DNA of 64,000 bases from Eurosta solidaginis (lineage: Eukaryota > Arthropoda > Insecta > Diptera > Tephritidae), in assembly GCF_040869045.1 (NCBI RefSeq), contig NC_090319.1:260354897-260418896 (forward strand), in the 5' to 3' direction. Below are positions 49,724 to 61,389 of the stretch, one piece after another; position 1 is the stretch's first letter, and each line of letters starts with the position of its first letter. Below the pieces are notes generated by a model. It was not told the DNA's origin. It saw only the letters and a list, made by a program, of their open reading frames with translations, and did not search any database. The translations under genes were made by a program, and so were the position numbers.

Positions 49724-50051
49724 TTAGAATTCCGTACGATGATAAATATACTTTCCGGATATGCTAAAATCTGGAAGTGATTCGCCCTTACGAGAAAGTT
49801 TTTCTCTTAGATCCCCGTACTCCGCGCTATCGAATTCTGGCAAAAGCAGGTCGATATGAGGCACATTCTCGTAAGTTACTTTTAATTCCTCATTACTGTT
49901 ATCAACGCGAGAAAGAGCGTCTGGTACCACATTGGCTGATCCCTTTCTATGCTCGATAGTAAACGTAAACACCTGCAGCTTCAATGCCCAGCGCGCTAAA
50001 CGCCCACTTAGATCTGTTTGTCTCATCAGCCACTGTAGGCTTGCATGGTCC
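49724..50051 (-). pseudogene. gypsy RNase H end and linker
   Basis: Motifs R-L-A-R-W-A-L-K-L, I-E-H-R-K-G-S-A-N and V-P-D-A-L-S-R are the usual end of gypsy RNase H. A frame break near 50050 separates it from RT and a stop near 49727 from integrase. Confidence 0.8.
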
Positions 50052-50052
50052 G

Positions 50053-51999
50053 TTATAATTCTAAACTCCTGTCCTCAATATAAGGTCGAAACTTTTTCAC
50101 AGCCAACACTGCTGCAAGGCACTCTTGCTCGGTTACGGAGTAGTTCCGCTGTGCCTTGTTAAGTTTTTGGCTCATGTACGCAATAGGGATCTCATCTCCG
50201 TTTTCATTTTCTTGAGCAAGCACTGCACCTACTCCGCTCTGGCTCGCATCACATTGCACAATGAAAGGCCTACTAAAATCTGGGTTAGCTAAGATAGGAG
50301 CTGATGTTAAACGCTGCTTCAGCAAATCAAAGGCGTTTTGTGTATTCTCATTCCATTCAAACTTATTCCCTTTCTTTAGCAAATCAGTTAAAGGGGTTGT
50401 AATGGCAGCAAAATTTGCTATAAAACGCCTATACCATCCCGCCATTCCTAAAAATCTCCGTAGTTGTTTGACAGTTTTGGGAGGTGGATATTCACTGATC
50501 GCAGAAACCTTATCTGGATCTGTTTGAAGGTTGCCGTAACCAACAACATATCCAAGATATCGAACTTGTTTTAAGCAAAATTTACTTTTTGCGATATTGA
50601 TAGTAAGTCCAGCTTTCTGTATCAGCAACGCTACTTCTTGTAAGAGGTTAATGTGGGAGTCAAAGTCCTCGGAAACCAGGAGGAGGTCAACTAAGTAAAC
50701 GAAGACGCGTTCTTTGAGATGGTAAGGAATAACCTTATCCATTAACCGGCACATAGTTTGAGGAGCATTACATAAGCCGAAGGGCATTACTTTAAACTGA
50801 TACAGCGGCCTATTTGGTATAGTAAATGCCGTTTTCTCTCGAGAGGTCATTTCCAGTGGGATCTGCCAGAAGGCGTCCTTCAAATCCAAACTGGAAATGA
50901 ACTCTGTGCGAGGTAATCTGCTCAATATGCCCTCTATGTGCGGTAATGGATAGGCATCCTTCACCGTCAAAGAGTTAACTTTGCGACTGTCTAGACATAA
51001 TCGTACTTTACCTGGCTTCCTAACCAACACAACAGGGGAAGACCAGGAACTATTCGACTCCTCTATAACTCCCAAAGAAATCATGCGGTCAATTTCTTCG
51101 CCCATCAGCTTTTCCACAGCTGGCGATATAGGATAATGACGTTGTTTGATCGGTTTAGAGTCACCAACATCTATCAAGTGTTGAACGAGCTTTGTTTTGC
51201 CTAAGCCTTTTTCCTCGAATGAAGGAAAGCATCGAACAGCTGCGTTAAGCTTCTCCTTTTGAAGAGTTGATAATAAGTGGACATTTTTTTCATCTTCATG
51301 AAGGTTGATTTCGCTAAGTATATCGGGTGCAATTTGAAATTTCTTCCAGAAATTTACCCCTAAATACACATCTTGACTAAGACTGGGAACGATGTAAAAG
51401 TCAATTGGATAAGATTTGTCTTGGTACTGAACATCTAGAGTTGCTATACCTATTACTGTTTGTTTAGTGCCATCTGCTGTGCATAGGTTTGAGTCGAGTT
51501 TCTTCATCTTTAGTTTTCTTTCCATAACCTCCGATGCCCATGTTGAGCCTAGACAACTAATTGAGGCACCTGAGTCAAGCAAACCGAAAACACTTTTGCC
51601 TAAAATTTTTACGGTGGCATATGGTCGGATGTCACCTGGTTTACATATAGTTGTAGCAGACAAACGTACATTTTTCTCCTTTACGTTGGACCAATAGTCT
51701 CTAGCTCTTGTTGTCGAACGTGGTTTTGAGAATATCTCCGCCCGCTTAGGTGCGTACTTTTGCAACCGCACGTGCAAAGGACGAATCGGATATTTTGGCA
51801 AATCTGGTGAATTAATCCTGTTTGTCCTAGTCAAAATTTGTAATGGAGTTGTTATTTTGATGTTGGGTTGGGATGTCTGCCGGTGTTGTTGAAGACACCC
51901 CTCTGCCTGTTTTCCGAACCCTTGCAATTGGGGCAATTCGGTAAAAAGAACGCGAGTAACCCACAACCATAGCAAAACACACGACGAGGTTTCACACAT
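50053..51999 (-). pseudogene. gypsy protease-RT with altered catalytic motif
   Basis: 648 codons are open. The first 100 or so look like a frame extension over the CCHC region. The protease site is L-L-D-S-G-A-S-I-S at about 51570-51550. RT has R-L-C-L-D-S-R-K-V-N and Y-P-L-P-H-I, and V-M-P-F-G-L-C-N-A-P-Q. The catalytic Y-L-D-D is changed to Y-L-V-D near 50695, removing one metal-binding aspartate. RNase H starts with V-Q-C-D-A-S-Q-S-G-V-G. It is probably dead despite the long frame. Confidence 0.87.
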
Positions 52000-52118
52000 T
52001 GTTTATAGTTGTGGCCAGTTTCGTCGCAATTCCAGCATTTCTTTTCTAGGGCATCTATTCCTAAGGCTTCGTCAGACTCCGGAGTTACTATACAGTCTGT
52101 CTGGTGTTCGTTTCCCAC
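51852..52118 (-). pseudogene. gypsy gag remnant: CCHC knuckles
   Basis: The - strand frame has C-W-N-C-D-E-T-G-H-N-Y-K-Q-C (a CCHC zinc knuckle) and a second, imperfect C-x2-C...C-P-N-C. It follows the RING frame by only a few bases, and no capsid domain lies between them. There is no good ATG, so it was probably read by frameshift or is the 3' end of a deleted gag. Confidence 0.75.
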
Positions 52119-52123
52119 TTCCG

Positions 52124-52495
52124 CTAACTGTGATTGGATACATTCAGTAAATTAGTGTTTGCAGTTCTTGAACGCGTTGCAGGGCCAGTATTGGAATTGG
52201 AGTTCCTCGGAACTGCACCTTGAGCACCTAGAAATTCTTTATTATCAATACCGGAAGCTAAATCCTGTTCATTAAAACTTCTTAACGATTGGGTATCAAT
52301 TATTCCTCGACATAATGGACATGAGTCATGGTCAGTAAGCCAAATCGTTAGACATGACCGATGAAAACCGTGCATACATGGGGTAGACACAAAATTAAAA
52401 TTCGTTGTTTCATCATTACAAATAGAGCAGATGTTACCGGGAGTGGCGAGATTAGCCAAATGCTCTTCGCTATGCCGTACTGACATCTTGTTCAA
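52124..52495 (-). CDS. RING-H2 finger protein at the gag position
   Basis: 123 codons from ATG 52495 on the - strand. Residues about 21-59 form a canonical RING-H2: C-S-I-C, 13 residues, C-M-H-G-F-H-R-S-C, ten residues, C-P-L-C. All eight zinc ligands are present. RING-H2 proteins are usually E3 ubiquitin ligases that bind an E2; ligase activity here is inferred. The tail is asparagine/serine-rich and ends at TAG 52124. Its place, after the primer site and leader and before the CCHC frame, is where gag should begin. It may be a gag N-terminal module, a captured host gene, or a gag whose capsid was deleted. Confidence 0.8.
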   Translation of the reverse strand: MNKMSVRHSEEHLANLATPGNICSICNDETTNFNFVSTPCMHGFHRSCLTIWLTDHDSCPLCRGIIDTQSLRSFNEQDLASGIDNKEFLGAQGAVPRNSNSNTGPATRSRTANTNLLNVSNHS

Positions 52496-53008
52496 TTAAC
52501 GACTAATACGTTTTTAAAAATTTAGTTCCAGTTAGATGTTGTTTTTTTTTTTTGTAATTTTTCGTGTGGTTAATCGAAAATAAGTGCTTTCAAGTCTTGT
52601 GAGTTTAGGTAATCGTTGGTTCATATAAAGAGAGTTTATTTTATACATTTATTGTTTATGCATTTCGAAATGGTCACATGATAGCTGGAGCAAAAAAAAT
52701 AGGTGGTTATGCTATTTTACCAATAAGCATTTCCTTGAAACGCGTTCAACTTGATAAAAAGGGCATAAACCAATTTTAAAAATATTTCAATTTAACTACT
52801 GGTAAGTTATACCAAGCCTAGTATAAAACTTAATTCCAAGCAGTCAAAGAGATGAAGATATTCATAAATTACTCATGCATGACTTTAACTAGTTGGTTAG
52901 GTGGACGACCTATCGCATCCAAACTAATTCCGACACTAGTAAGATCAAGCATTTTGAAATAAGTACGGCCTGAGAAAACGTATTTAAAACACCTTATTCT
53001 TCCAGGTC
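52496..53008 (-). other. 5' leader of the RING-bearing gypsy element
   Basis: Untranslated sequence between the primer-binding site and the RING ATG. No further feature is seen. Confidence 0.5.
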
Positions 53009-53026
53009 CCCACGCGTTGGGCGCCA
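53009..53026 (-). promoter_or_regulatory. primer-binding site, lysine-tRNA type
   Basis: TGGCGCCCAACGCGTGGG on the - strand starts five bases inside the LTR. TGGCGCCCAAC is the classic lysine-tRNA primer site of many gypsy elements and retroviruses. Confidence 0.82.
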
Positions 53027-53031
53027 TTTAT

Positions 53032-54930
53032 TGTTATAATTATACTTCCTTATATTGTACCCGTTCATACGGATTCGGTAGGGGCTCAAAGCGCTCGTGC
53101 ATGCTTGCTCTATCCAGGCTTAGTCACTCGGATTGTCGGGGTTCGTGCTCCTTACGCCCTACCATAATACTTATATATAACAACATTATTTCATGCACTT
53201 AGTTGGTCGAAACCAAAGGTGGAACTACACCTACAGCAAAATAAATAACTTTTTCACTCAGCCTTTTTCATATATCTACGGACGGACAGACTAGTGTTGC
53301 ATAAAACTAAAATAAAACGGACCGACTAATGAAATTTAATAATTACGATATTGTTGAATATCATCAATGCCAAAATGACAGAAGCTCTATGCAGAGGGAA
53401 TACAAATGCATAAACAAATAAAACAAAACAAAACAATATTTTGTCGAATGGTGGCTAACGATGGTGTTTCGCCTCCTTGTCATCTCTCCTTCCCTACCCT
53501 ACCATTGCACTGAGAGTCAAATATGCTCTCCCGTACCCAACCGAAAAAAATAAACCAACAACTACATTTGACTCACAAGACTTTCATTGATCTCTTAGAC
53601 TTTATTCATATTAAATACTAACATCAACATTACTCATTCATAGAAAGCTGAGAAAATAAAACTTTAGGTATATCTATTACAATCATAACATATGATACCT
53701 AGGTAATGACTTTGTCTTTTCATAGACAAGGGATAGTAGATCAAAAAACCAATTGTACATATGTATGTTTGTAATAACGAGCTACAATTCAAATCTACAC
53801 TACCTGCTTATATGCAGGAACAATATTGCCTTACTTAGAGCATTTTATACTTTAATATTTTAAGTATTCATTGATAACTTAAATGTTTTCTCTTAAAAAA
53901 ATTGTGTTTTTTTTTTTGTATGACTATGTATTAACTTTAAAATACGTATGATTGCTCAAATTTTTGGTGCTCGCTCTCTATAACTTTATTTAGATGTTTT
54001 CTCCTCTTTTTTTCTCTTTCCTTCAATAAAATTCATTTATCATTTAAAACTAAAACGAATTATCGATGTAAACGATATTTAATAGAATGTTAATGAAATT
54101 CTAAAACAACTTTTGCATATTTAAAGTTGGAACATTCCATACGGAAAAATTTAGAGTTTCTCGAACATATTGAAACCAAGTTTTGATAGTAGCACTAAAA
54201 TCAATTAAAATTTCTTACTGTATATTTTTGATATTTTTATTCATGTTATATTAGATATTGTTTATTCCTTAATGAAAGCTTAGCTGGGCAATTCATAGGA
54301 GCATAGAGCATGTGGCTTCCTTCGCTCACGAAATGAAACCGGTTGCCTTTAACAATTTGGCAAAATTTGTACTGCTGCTACGAGAATTTTTCGTAGTTTC
54401 AGAATTTTCTCGGGATCACACTTTTTATCCAACTTGTGATGCAGATGCTGCTCGCAATAGTTGAAGTTCCCTTATGGATTATCAAATGCTCGATGCACGT
54501 GTGCAGTCTTAGGATCATCAGCTCAGAATTTTATTTACAGTCGAATAATTTTAAAGACCGCGAAAATATATGTATTGCGACAAAGCAATAACTTTACTAA
54601 AAACTCTTACTTTTAACAAATGTACGCACTACGTAAGATTTTTATAAAAACTTGAGATTTTAAAAATTATATATTTGATCGTGAGCCTAGCTCCAAAAAA
54701 ATACTTCTGCTCCCAGCGGATACTCAATCGAAAAAGACAGAGGAAATTCACTCGACGTAGTTTGACAGCTTCATAAGCACTCTCTCGCCCATTTTCTTCA
54801 ACCAGTGTTGGGTAGTGGTGACAATATATTCTTATATATATAAAAAAAATTCTAAGCTATGTGACAGACTACAACCGTAATTAGCTTCAGGCTTTATGAA
54901 CAACGGGAAATAAAAGGATTACCCATCACA
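53032..54930 (-). repeat. 5' LTR of the RING-bearing gypsy element
   Basis: It is the partner of 46655-48554. On the - strand it starts TGTGATGGGTAATCC and ends AATTATAACA. The promoter should lie inside it; no TATA box was singled out. Confidence 0.9.
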
Positions 54931-55334
54931 AGCTACAAATTGAACGAATTGCATATAATTCACTTTTTGAGTATTCTTATAGGAAATTTAACGCTCTTTC
55001 TAATGGAACAAACCGCAGTTTTCTATCTTTCTTAGTTTTTTCAAATCGCATTTAAAGCCAAATCGGACCACAAATACGATTTTTCGAAATATTTCGATGC
55101 ATGCGCCACCTATCGGATATTTTTTTCTTATTGCATTTGTATTTGTATTTATTTGAAAATTTGAGCACAACAATTTTGACAAATTATTTAACAGTGCTAG
55201 TCATGAATAGCATGAGCTATAAAAATTGAACATTTATAATAATAAACTAGATTAATCAAATTAAATTAAATACAACAGATAATAGTTAAATATTTATGTA
55301 TGAAGATGTAAATCTTAAAACTAAAGAAAAGTAA
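54931..55334. other. flanking AT-rich DNA
   Basis: It starts with AGCT, the likely target duplication of the gypsy element. Otherwise nothing was recognised. Confidence 0.4.
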
Positions 55335-57545
55335 TTAATAAATATTAAAAGACAGCAGTAGTGATGATAACCTTTGGCTGATTATAGATCGAGTAGTATT
55401 TAACAAATAAAGAAAGAAGACACAGAGAAAGGAAAACGGACTTAGAAATGAACATTTTAACAACAACAATTTGAGGTCCAGTTTAAGAGTCGTTAAAAAT
55501 GATGTTAGTTCTTTTTTGAAGTGCAGAGCATTACTTAAGAGTCGAAGACTTGTAGGTGGGGTGTTCCAAAGACGTATTGCAGTAACAAAGAATTGGCGTT
55601 CAGAAGTTAGCGTGCGGTATCTAATGTACGTAAGAAGAAGCACGGATCTTGATTGCAGAAAAATAAGCTTACGATATAGATAGTTAGGTTCCTTCGTGTG
55701 TATCAATTTATGGAGGAAGGACAGTGTTTTGACTTTCAAAAGATTTTCGAAAGAAATGTTTAGCAACCTTTTAGCATGTTGTGATACGTGATCAAGTCTT
55801 TTGAACCCATAAACATATCTAGCATTGTTGTTGTAAACAACATTTAGTTTGTTCTTGCACACATAGTCACAGTTTGAGTAAATCTCACAACCATAGAGTA
55901 GCGTAGGTATTAAGTACGCTTTAGCCAGAAGTAGTCTTATGTGCAAAGGCGTGAAATACTGTGTTAACCGTAGTGTACGAAGCATTCCATACACTTTTCC
56001 AACCGTTTTAAAAATATGGTCTTTCCATGTCAATGTTTTGTTAAAAGTTACACCTAAGTTTTTCGCCATATCTACGTATTCTATAACGGAATTGTCAAAC
56101 ACTACATTCTCTAAATCATTAGTTGGAAAAGACCTTCTATGAATAACAATACATTTTGACTTATTCGGGTTTATACATAAGCCATTCATAGTAGCCCATG
56201 AAAATATTTGATTCAAATCGTGGTTTAAGTTACTTATGCACAAGCTAGTTTGATCACGAGGACAACACGTAAACCACCATCATCAGCGTAGATATGAACA
56301 TTACAATACTTAAGGACATCGGGTAAGTCATTGATATACAGAACAAATAACAGAGGACCCAGGATAGAGCCTTGAGGAACCCCTCTTAAGACATTTCCTA
56401 CGTGTCAGACTTTTTACCATCTATACATACTGCTTGAGTCCTATCGCCAAGATATGATCTTACAAGGGCAACTGCATGACCAGAGAAGTTAAATAAGTTT
56501 TCCAGCTTCCTGCAAAGCAGAGTGTGGTCTACAGAATCAAAAGCTTTAGAGAGGTCAAGAACTGTTAAGAAGGCAATGTACCTTTCATCCACTCGCTCAC
56601 GAATTTCTTCTGTCACAGATAATAATGCCGTTGTACAGCTTCGCTTTGACCTGGAACCGGACTCACTGGACAGGAGCTTGTATTCATGTACATATCATAC
56701 GATTTGCCCATGTAGAATACGTTAAACGACCTTAGAGGGGAAAGGGAGTATGGCTATTGGTCGATACTCATTATTTTGTTTACGGATTGGCGGCCAGAGA
56801 AGAGAAGCTCGGCCTTAGATCTTTTCGGAGGTTATCGCGCCTTACATTTATTTTTATTTTATTTTATTGGAATAACTTTTGCAGCTTTCCAGTATATTGG
56901 GAAGACACCGGTCGTCAAAATTGAGTTGACCAAGTAAGTAATGTGGGGAAGGATTTTGGGACTGACTTTTAAAAACTATGAACATATACGATCAAACCCC
57001 ATTGTGTTAGACTTCACAGAAAGTATGGCTTGGACAACATCACAGTTATCGACACAAACAAACTCAAAAGGGCTAGAGTCAACATTAACACGCACGGAGT
57101 AGTTATCAATACACACATTGTTGGCTGAGTTTGGTAGCCTTACAAAAGTATTATTTATTTCGTTGATGTCCTCATCAGGGGGATGAGACAGGTCACTTTT
57201 GGGCTTACCAATTCCTATTTGTTTGATTTTGTTCCACTTTTCTTTTGTATTCAAAGCAGAACTAAACTTATACTTAAAATAATTTGCCTTGGCCAGCCTA
57301 ATGGCTTTGTTTGCAGTAAGCCGAGCTGTTTTAAAGCAGCTATGCGCTTCGACTGTTTTGTACCTTTTCCACCGTGAGTAGGCTTGGTTACGAAGGTGGA
57401 TAATTTGTTTTAATGTAGCATTGAACCAAGGGCTATTATTGTATTTAGGTGTTTTTTTTAGTGGAACGTGATCATCGAATAACTTATTTATGTTATCCTG
57501 CAGAAACTTTGCCTGGTCATCAACCGATGTTAACGTACGAATCAA
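55335..57545 (-). pseudogene. LINE ORF2 relic: linker, RT and thumb
   Basis: Order on the - strand: 57545-56976 linker (N-N-S-P-W-F-N-A-T-L-K, Y-S-R-W-K-R-Y) and RT start. K-V-I-P-I sits near 56885, then a SINE piece, then N-E-Y-R-P-I-A. 56616-56398 has [24 protein letters not shown] and Y-A-D-D lie at 56390-56270. 56243-55335 is the thumb with L-G-V-T-F-N and Y-G-C-E-I-Y. Endonuclease and ORF1 are missing. It resembles the LINE at 31480-34600. Several frameshifts are present. Confidence 0.8.
56797..56870 (+). mobile_element. 3' piece of tRNA-derived SINE in LINE RT
   Basis: AGAGAAGCTCGGCCTTAGAT and GTTATCGCGCCTTACATTTA match the 3' end of the SINE at 23588-24290. It interrupts the LINE between the codons for V-I-P-I and N-E-Y-R-P. 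Confidence 0.78.
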
Positions 57546-58440
57546 GCTCCATTCAACCGACTCAACGGACTCAGCAAGAGAATAATAATCTATACTTCTG
57601 CATTGTCATCGGGTTCTGAACTATATTCCAAGTTTCAAGCGTGTAGCTTATCGGGAAGTTAAATTTTAATTACAAAATTCGTTCACAACGGCCGGCCGCT
57701 ACACAGAGTCAAGCTAAACAAAAACTTTAAATGCGTTTTTCTCGAAAACTTGTTTTCGCACAATAGGTCGCTTTCATGATTCCAGGTCACATATGTATTT
57801 AGTTAGCGCAACAGGCTCATATTGCTTAATACAATTTTTCTTGGTTATTGATTCTAGAGAAAAATTACAAAATTTGCAACGCTAAGTACTGATATAAAAA
57901 TCCAATGTAAAAACTAAGAACAACATTAGATATAACTAAGAGAATTAGAGTTAAACGAAAGGTATAAAGAAATGGAGTGAGTCGATTAAGATACATCTAA
58001 AAGAGCAGAGGGGTGAGAAAATAGGAGCAAGAAAGGGGTGAACCCGAGATTGATGGGAAAGGCAAGTGGATAGATAGAGAAGGTCGGAACAACGTCTGTC
58101 GGGTTTAATCATAAGGCTGGAAGTATTTCATGTTTTACCTCAAGTTTTTAGGGCTAGCCAGTACTGTTATGATTATTTAAGCATCTTTGCTATAAAATCT
58201 GCCGCTAGATATATATTTTTTCATCATTCACCTCTCTCTGCTTAATGAGCCTACCTCTTCACGGTCAATCCCGAATTTTCGTATAGTTATTTTCCGAGAT
58301 ACTCAACCGTATCTTCATGATATTGTTCCAAATTGTTCCAATCAGTCATCTCATTGACGTCAACCGTGTATTTCTTATTTCTTAGTTGTGGGCAATGAGA
58401 TGCTCTAAAGACCCAGCCATTCTGTTTCATTGACCAGAAC
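57546..58440. other. unassigned DNA
   Basis: No gene or repeat was recognised on either strand. Confidence 0.4.
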
Positions 58441-59090
58441 TTTATAATTTCCTGTAAGGAGCTTCTGATGGCCTTAGAATGAACACCAAAAAATTGATGC
58501 GATGCCAGCGGGCCTTATTTCATGTACAAAAAGGAAATAACAAAGTTGGACAAAAGCACATACAGCCCACAGGTGCGCAAATGTCGAACAGGCACGTCGA
58601 TGGCATTAGGCTTCTGACAATCGTAAACCCAAAACCCAGTCCGATCTGCCCCTACATGTTGCGAGCATACAACCGCATTGTACCCTAAGTTCAGAGTCGT
58701 TACAAAATCCTCAAGTCACTCGCTGGCAGCACTTATAAAGCAATTGGCCAGCCGCTTGTGTACTACGCGTCTCCGGTGAACCACGTTCTCAAAGACAACT
58801 AGCTTAAACTTGTAGTTGCAACTTCGTGTTCGATCTGGATATTGTATTAGGTTTAACTTCTACTTTTTCAAAATAAACCCGGACATACTTAATGTATGCA
58901 CCGCTTGTAAAGGGTCCCCTCATGACACTAGCCATCTTTTCAATTGCCATGTGGAACCAACGCCTGTAACACTCATATCTCCCTGTTGAAACTGCAAGTT
59001 TCCTCGGACGCCCGTTGGGGGATATTGATGACAATTTGTGAGTGATTCCACCTATTGGATGGGGCGAAGCACTGCTACAACAATAACAGT
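58441..59090 (+). pseudogene. Jockey-like LINE 3' part, internally deleted
   Basis: From about 58690 the + strand reads L-K-S-L-A-G-S-T-Y-K-A-I, Y-Y-A-S-P-V (thumb), then jumps to R-V-R-S-G-Y-C-I-R and N-V-C-T-A-C-K-G-S-P-H-D-T-S-H-L-F-N-C. It ends at the D-N-L region and a GCTACAACAATAAC tail at 59078-59092. It is the same family as 18909-19279. The 58441-58690 part probably belongs to it but is too decayed to place. Confidence 0.7.
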
Positions 59091-59097
59091 ATAAAGA

Positions 59098-59645
59098 AGT
59101 AAGGATGGCTGAGTTCGGGTGTAACCGAACATTACATACTCAGCTGCCAAATTACAGCTTGCAAAACTTTTAAATACCTTCTTTTAAAAGTGGGCGGGTG
59201 GGTGGGCCACGACCATTGTCCAAAATTTTACTAATTTTCTATTCTGCGTCATAAGGTCAACCCACCTACCAAGTTTTATCGCTTTATCCGTCTTTGGTAA
59301 TGAATTATCGCACTTTTTCTGTTTTTCGAAATTTTCGATATCGAAAAAGTGGGCGTAGTTATAGTCCGATTTCGTTCATTTTAAATAGCGATCTGAGATG
59401 AGTGCCCAGGAACTTACATACCAAATTTCATTAAGATACCTCAAATTTACTCAAGTTATCGTGTTTACGGACATACGGACGGACGGACGGACAGACATGG
59501 CTAAATGAATTTCTTTTTTCGCCCAGATTATTTTGATATATAGAAGTCTATATCTATCTCGATTAGTTTATGCCGTTACGGGGTACCGTTATGCGAACAA
59601 AATTGATATACTCTGTGTTCTCTGCTTAGCTGAGTATAAAAATGG
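59098..59645. repeat. unclassified dispersed-type repeat with GGAC run
   Basis: The segment from GCTGAGTTCGGGTGTAACCG to CTTAGCTGAGTATAAAAATG includes a (GGAC)4-type run at about 59473-59493. The edges GCTGAGT and ACTCAGC recur inside, suggesting a small transposon. I know this general wording from fly genomes but cannot name the family. Confidence 0.4.
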
Positions 59646-59654
59646 TGCGATAAT

Positions 59655-60000
59655 ACCAGAGGAGATTTAGGCCGAGTTTCTTTCCAATTTGCGTCGTGCC
59701 CTTTTTTTAAGTTTTCCTACAAATTGGCCTGTCGGCCTCACATGTTTTATGCCGTCTCAGATTCTGTTCAAATATATGTATATGCAAGCTGATGAATTTG
59801 CGCTGAGAAGCTTTTCATGGCAGAAATACACTTGGAGTGTTTGTCAAACTGCTGCTGAGGGGCGTCTCCGCTTAGAAAAATATTTCCTAATTAAAAAAAA
59901 CTTTTACTAAAGATTTTGATCTTGCTTTTCCGTGCTTTGAACGCAGGACCCTCGTTGTGGTAGGGGAGTACGCTACCACCAGAACACGCCGGCCTCCAAA
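59655..60000 (-). mobile_element. tRNA-derived SINE
   Basis: On the - strand it begins GGAGGCCGGCGTGTTCTGGT, has the A-box-like GTGGTAGCGTACTCC and B-box-like GCGTTCAAAGC. It ends in the GCACGACGCAAATTGG/GGCCTAAATCTC region shared with 23588-24290. Boxes and spacing support a tRNA origin. Confidence 0.75.
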
Positions 60001-61385
60001 TTGCTGGTCGTATAAATAGCGATCATTTTTTTAACGTACAAATTATGTTTTGCATGTGGGTAATTATTTTAATTTAAATGTTTTTTTGTCATTTTATTTT
60101 TTTGCTCTACTATACGACAATTTCGTCTATCTGTTCGTCTCTTTCGATTCACACTAAACATTTAATTACTTCATTTACTTAATTTCCATGTGACATTTAT
60201 TTTTTGAAAGTTTGCCGCTGTTTTAGTTCACTTAATTTTCGTCTACAAACTAACAATATTTGGGGTTTAAACCTTGTAAATTTAAATTTTTTCATACTAA
60301 TTTTCGCGATTTACATTTGTACTTTTTTAGTGTCATTTAAAATGTATATGTATAAACTACTGTTTTTTATTTTTTGTTTGCTTTTTTTTCGCACCTTTTA
60401 GTTGTGTCATTATATTATTATCGTTATACAGTAACTTCTTTTAATTAGCGGTAATTTTACGCCTGCGAAGCGTGATCGTAATTTCCCGCTACTATGTCAG
60501 GTGTTGCTGTGGCTAAGGCTAGCGCCAGATTCCAAATGAAATATGTTGGTGTTTGCATAGATTTTTTTCTGCATTACATGTTTACAAATGTCTCGTACTC
60601 GGCAATATTTGCATTCGTTTTCAATTTTCGACCATCTGCTTTGTATATTAAATTGTTAACTAGACGCTTTGGGTTAATTGAGTAGTTGGTATCACTGCAC
60701 CGTGGGCAGGAAGCAACAATAGGTTGCATTAAAATGTGGATAAAAACAGCAAGCAGGCTCGGTATTTGGTGATGATTGTAGATGAAAAGCTCGTTAGATT
60801 TGAAATCCTAGCTGCTCCTATTTCAAAGATAGTCACGTTTTACATATTTCTGATAGCATCAGTTTTTGCGGTATAGAAAAGGTGTGTTTTTTTTTAAATA
60901 TTTGGAACATATGTATATATTTGATATTTTATACTACATAAGTAATCATATACATAAATAAATAACTGTAGTGTACAAGTGGCTGGGGCAGCCCTGTCGT
61001 GATTTGCTTAATGATTCGATCGAAAGTAAATATTATCATTGTAACATATTTATGTATCAATATTAAAAAACTTATTTAGGGTAAACTTTAAAATTTATCC
61101 GTCAGATAAAAATATTTGTTGTTAGCAAAATTTGCTCTATAAGATACTTTTTAAACGGCCATTAAGCTACAAATGTATATACATTAGAGTGGCGGCAATA
61201 AGCTAGGAAATTTTTAAAGATGGTAGTATCGATGAGTGCCGGGCTGAAGAAGTTTCTATTTTACCTAAAGAAAGCACATGAAAAATTTGAAACCTCTCGG
61301 AAAATAATTAATGGACCCAAAAGTTGATTAAAGTTTTGTCTTGGGTCTTTTAGTACTTGATTGCCACTTCTAACTACATACATAC
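60001..61385. other. AT-rich intergenic DNA
   Basis: Several short frames exist but none shows conserved features. No gene was recognised. Confidence 0.4.
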
Positions 61386-61389
61386 ATAT

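Larger units (their letters stand above)
46655..54930 (-). mobile_element. mdg3/Blastopia-like gypsy element with RING-finger ORF
   Basis: LTRs of 1900 and 1899 bp (46655-48554, 53032-54930) enclose a 4.5-kb - strand coding region: RING ORF, CCHC ORF, protease-RT, RNase H, integrase. The primer site TGGCGCCCAACGCGTGGG is at 53026-53009. The integrase wording (I-D-I-I-G-P-F-P, Y-S-A-Q-S-N, S-E-R-V-N-R-S) resembles the mdg3/Blastopia/micropia group. The TSD is probably AGCT, judged with the tandem duplication at its left. The copy is inactive: RT and integrase catalytic residues are damaged. Confidence 0.88.

Noticed and set aside
60494..60685. 63-codon frame starting M-S-G-V-A-V-A-K-A-S
   Set aside because: The start looks protein-like, but no family was recognised and no splice or repeat context supports a gene.
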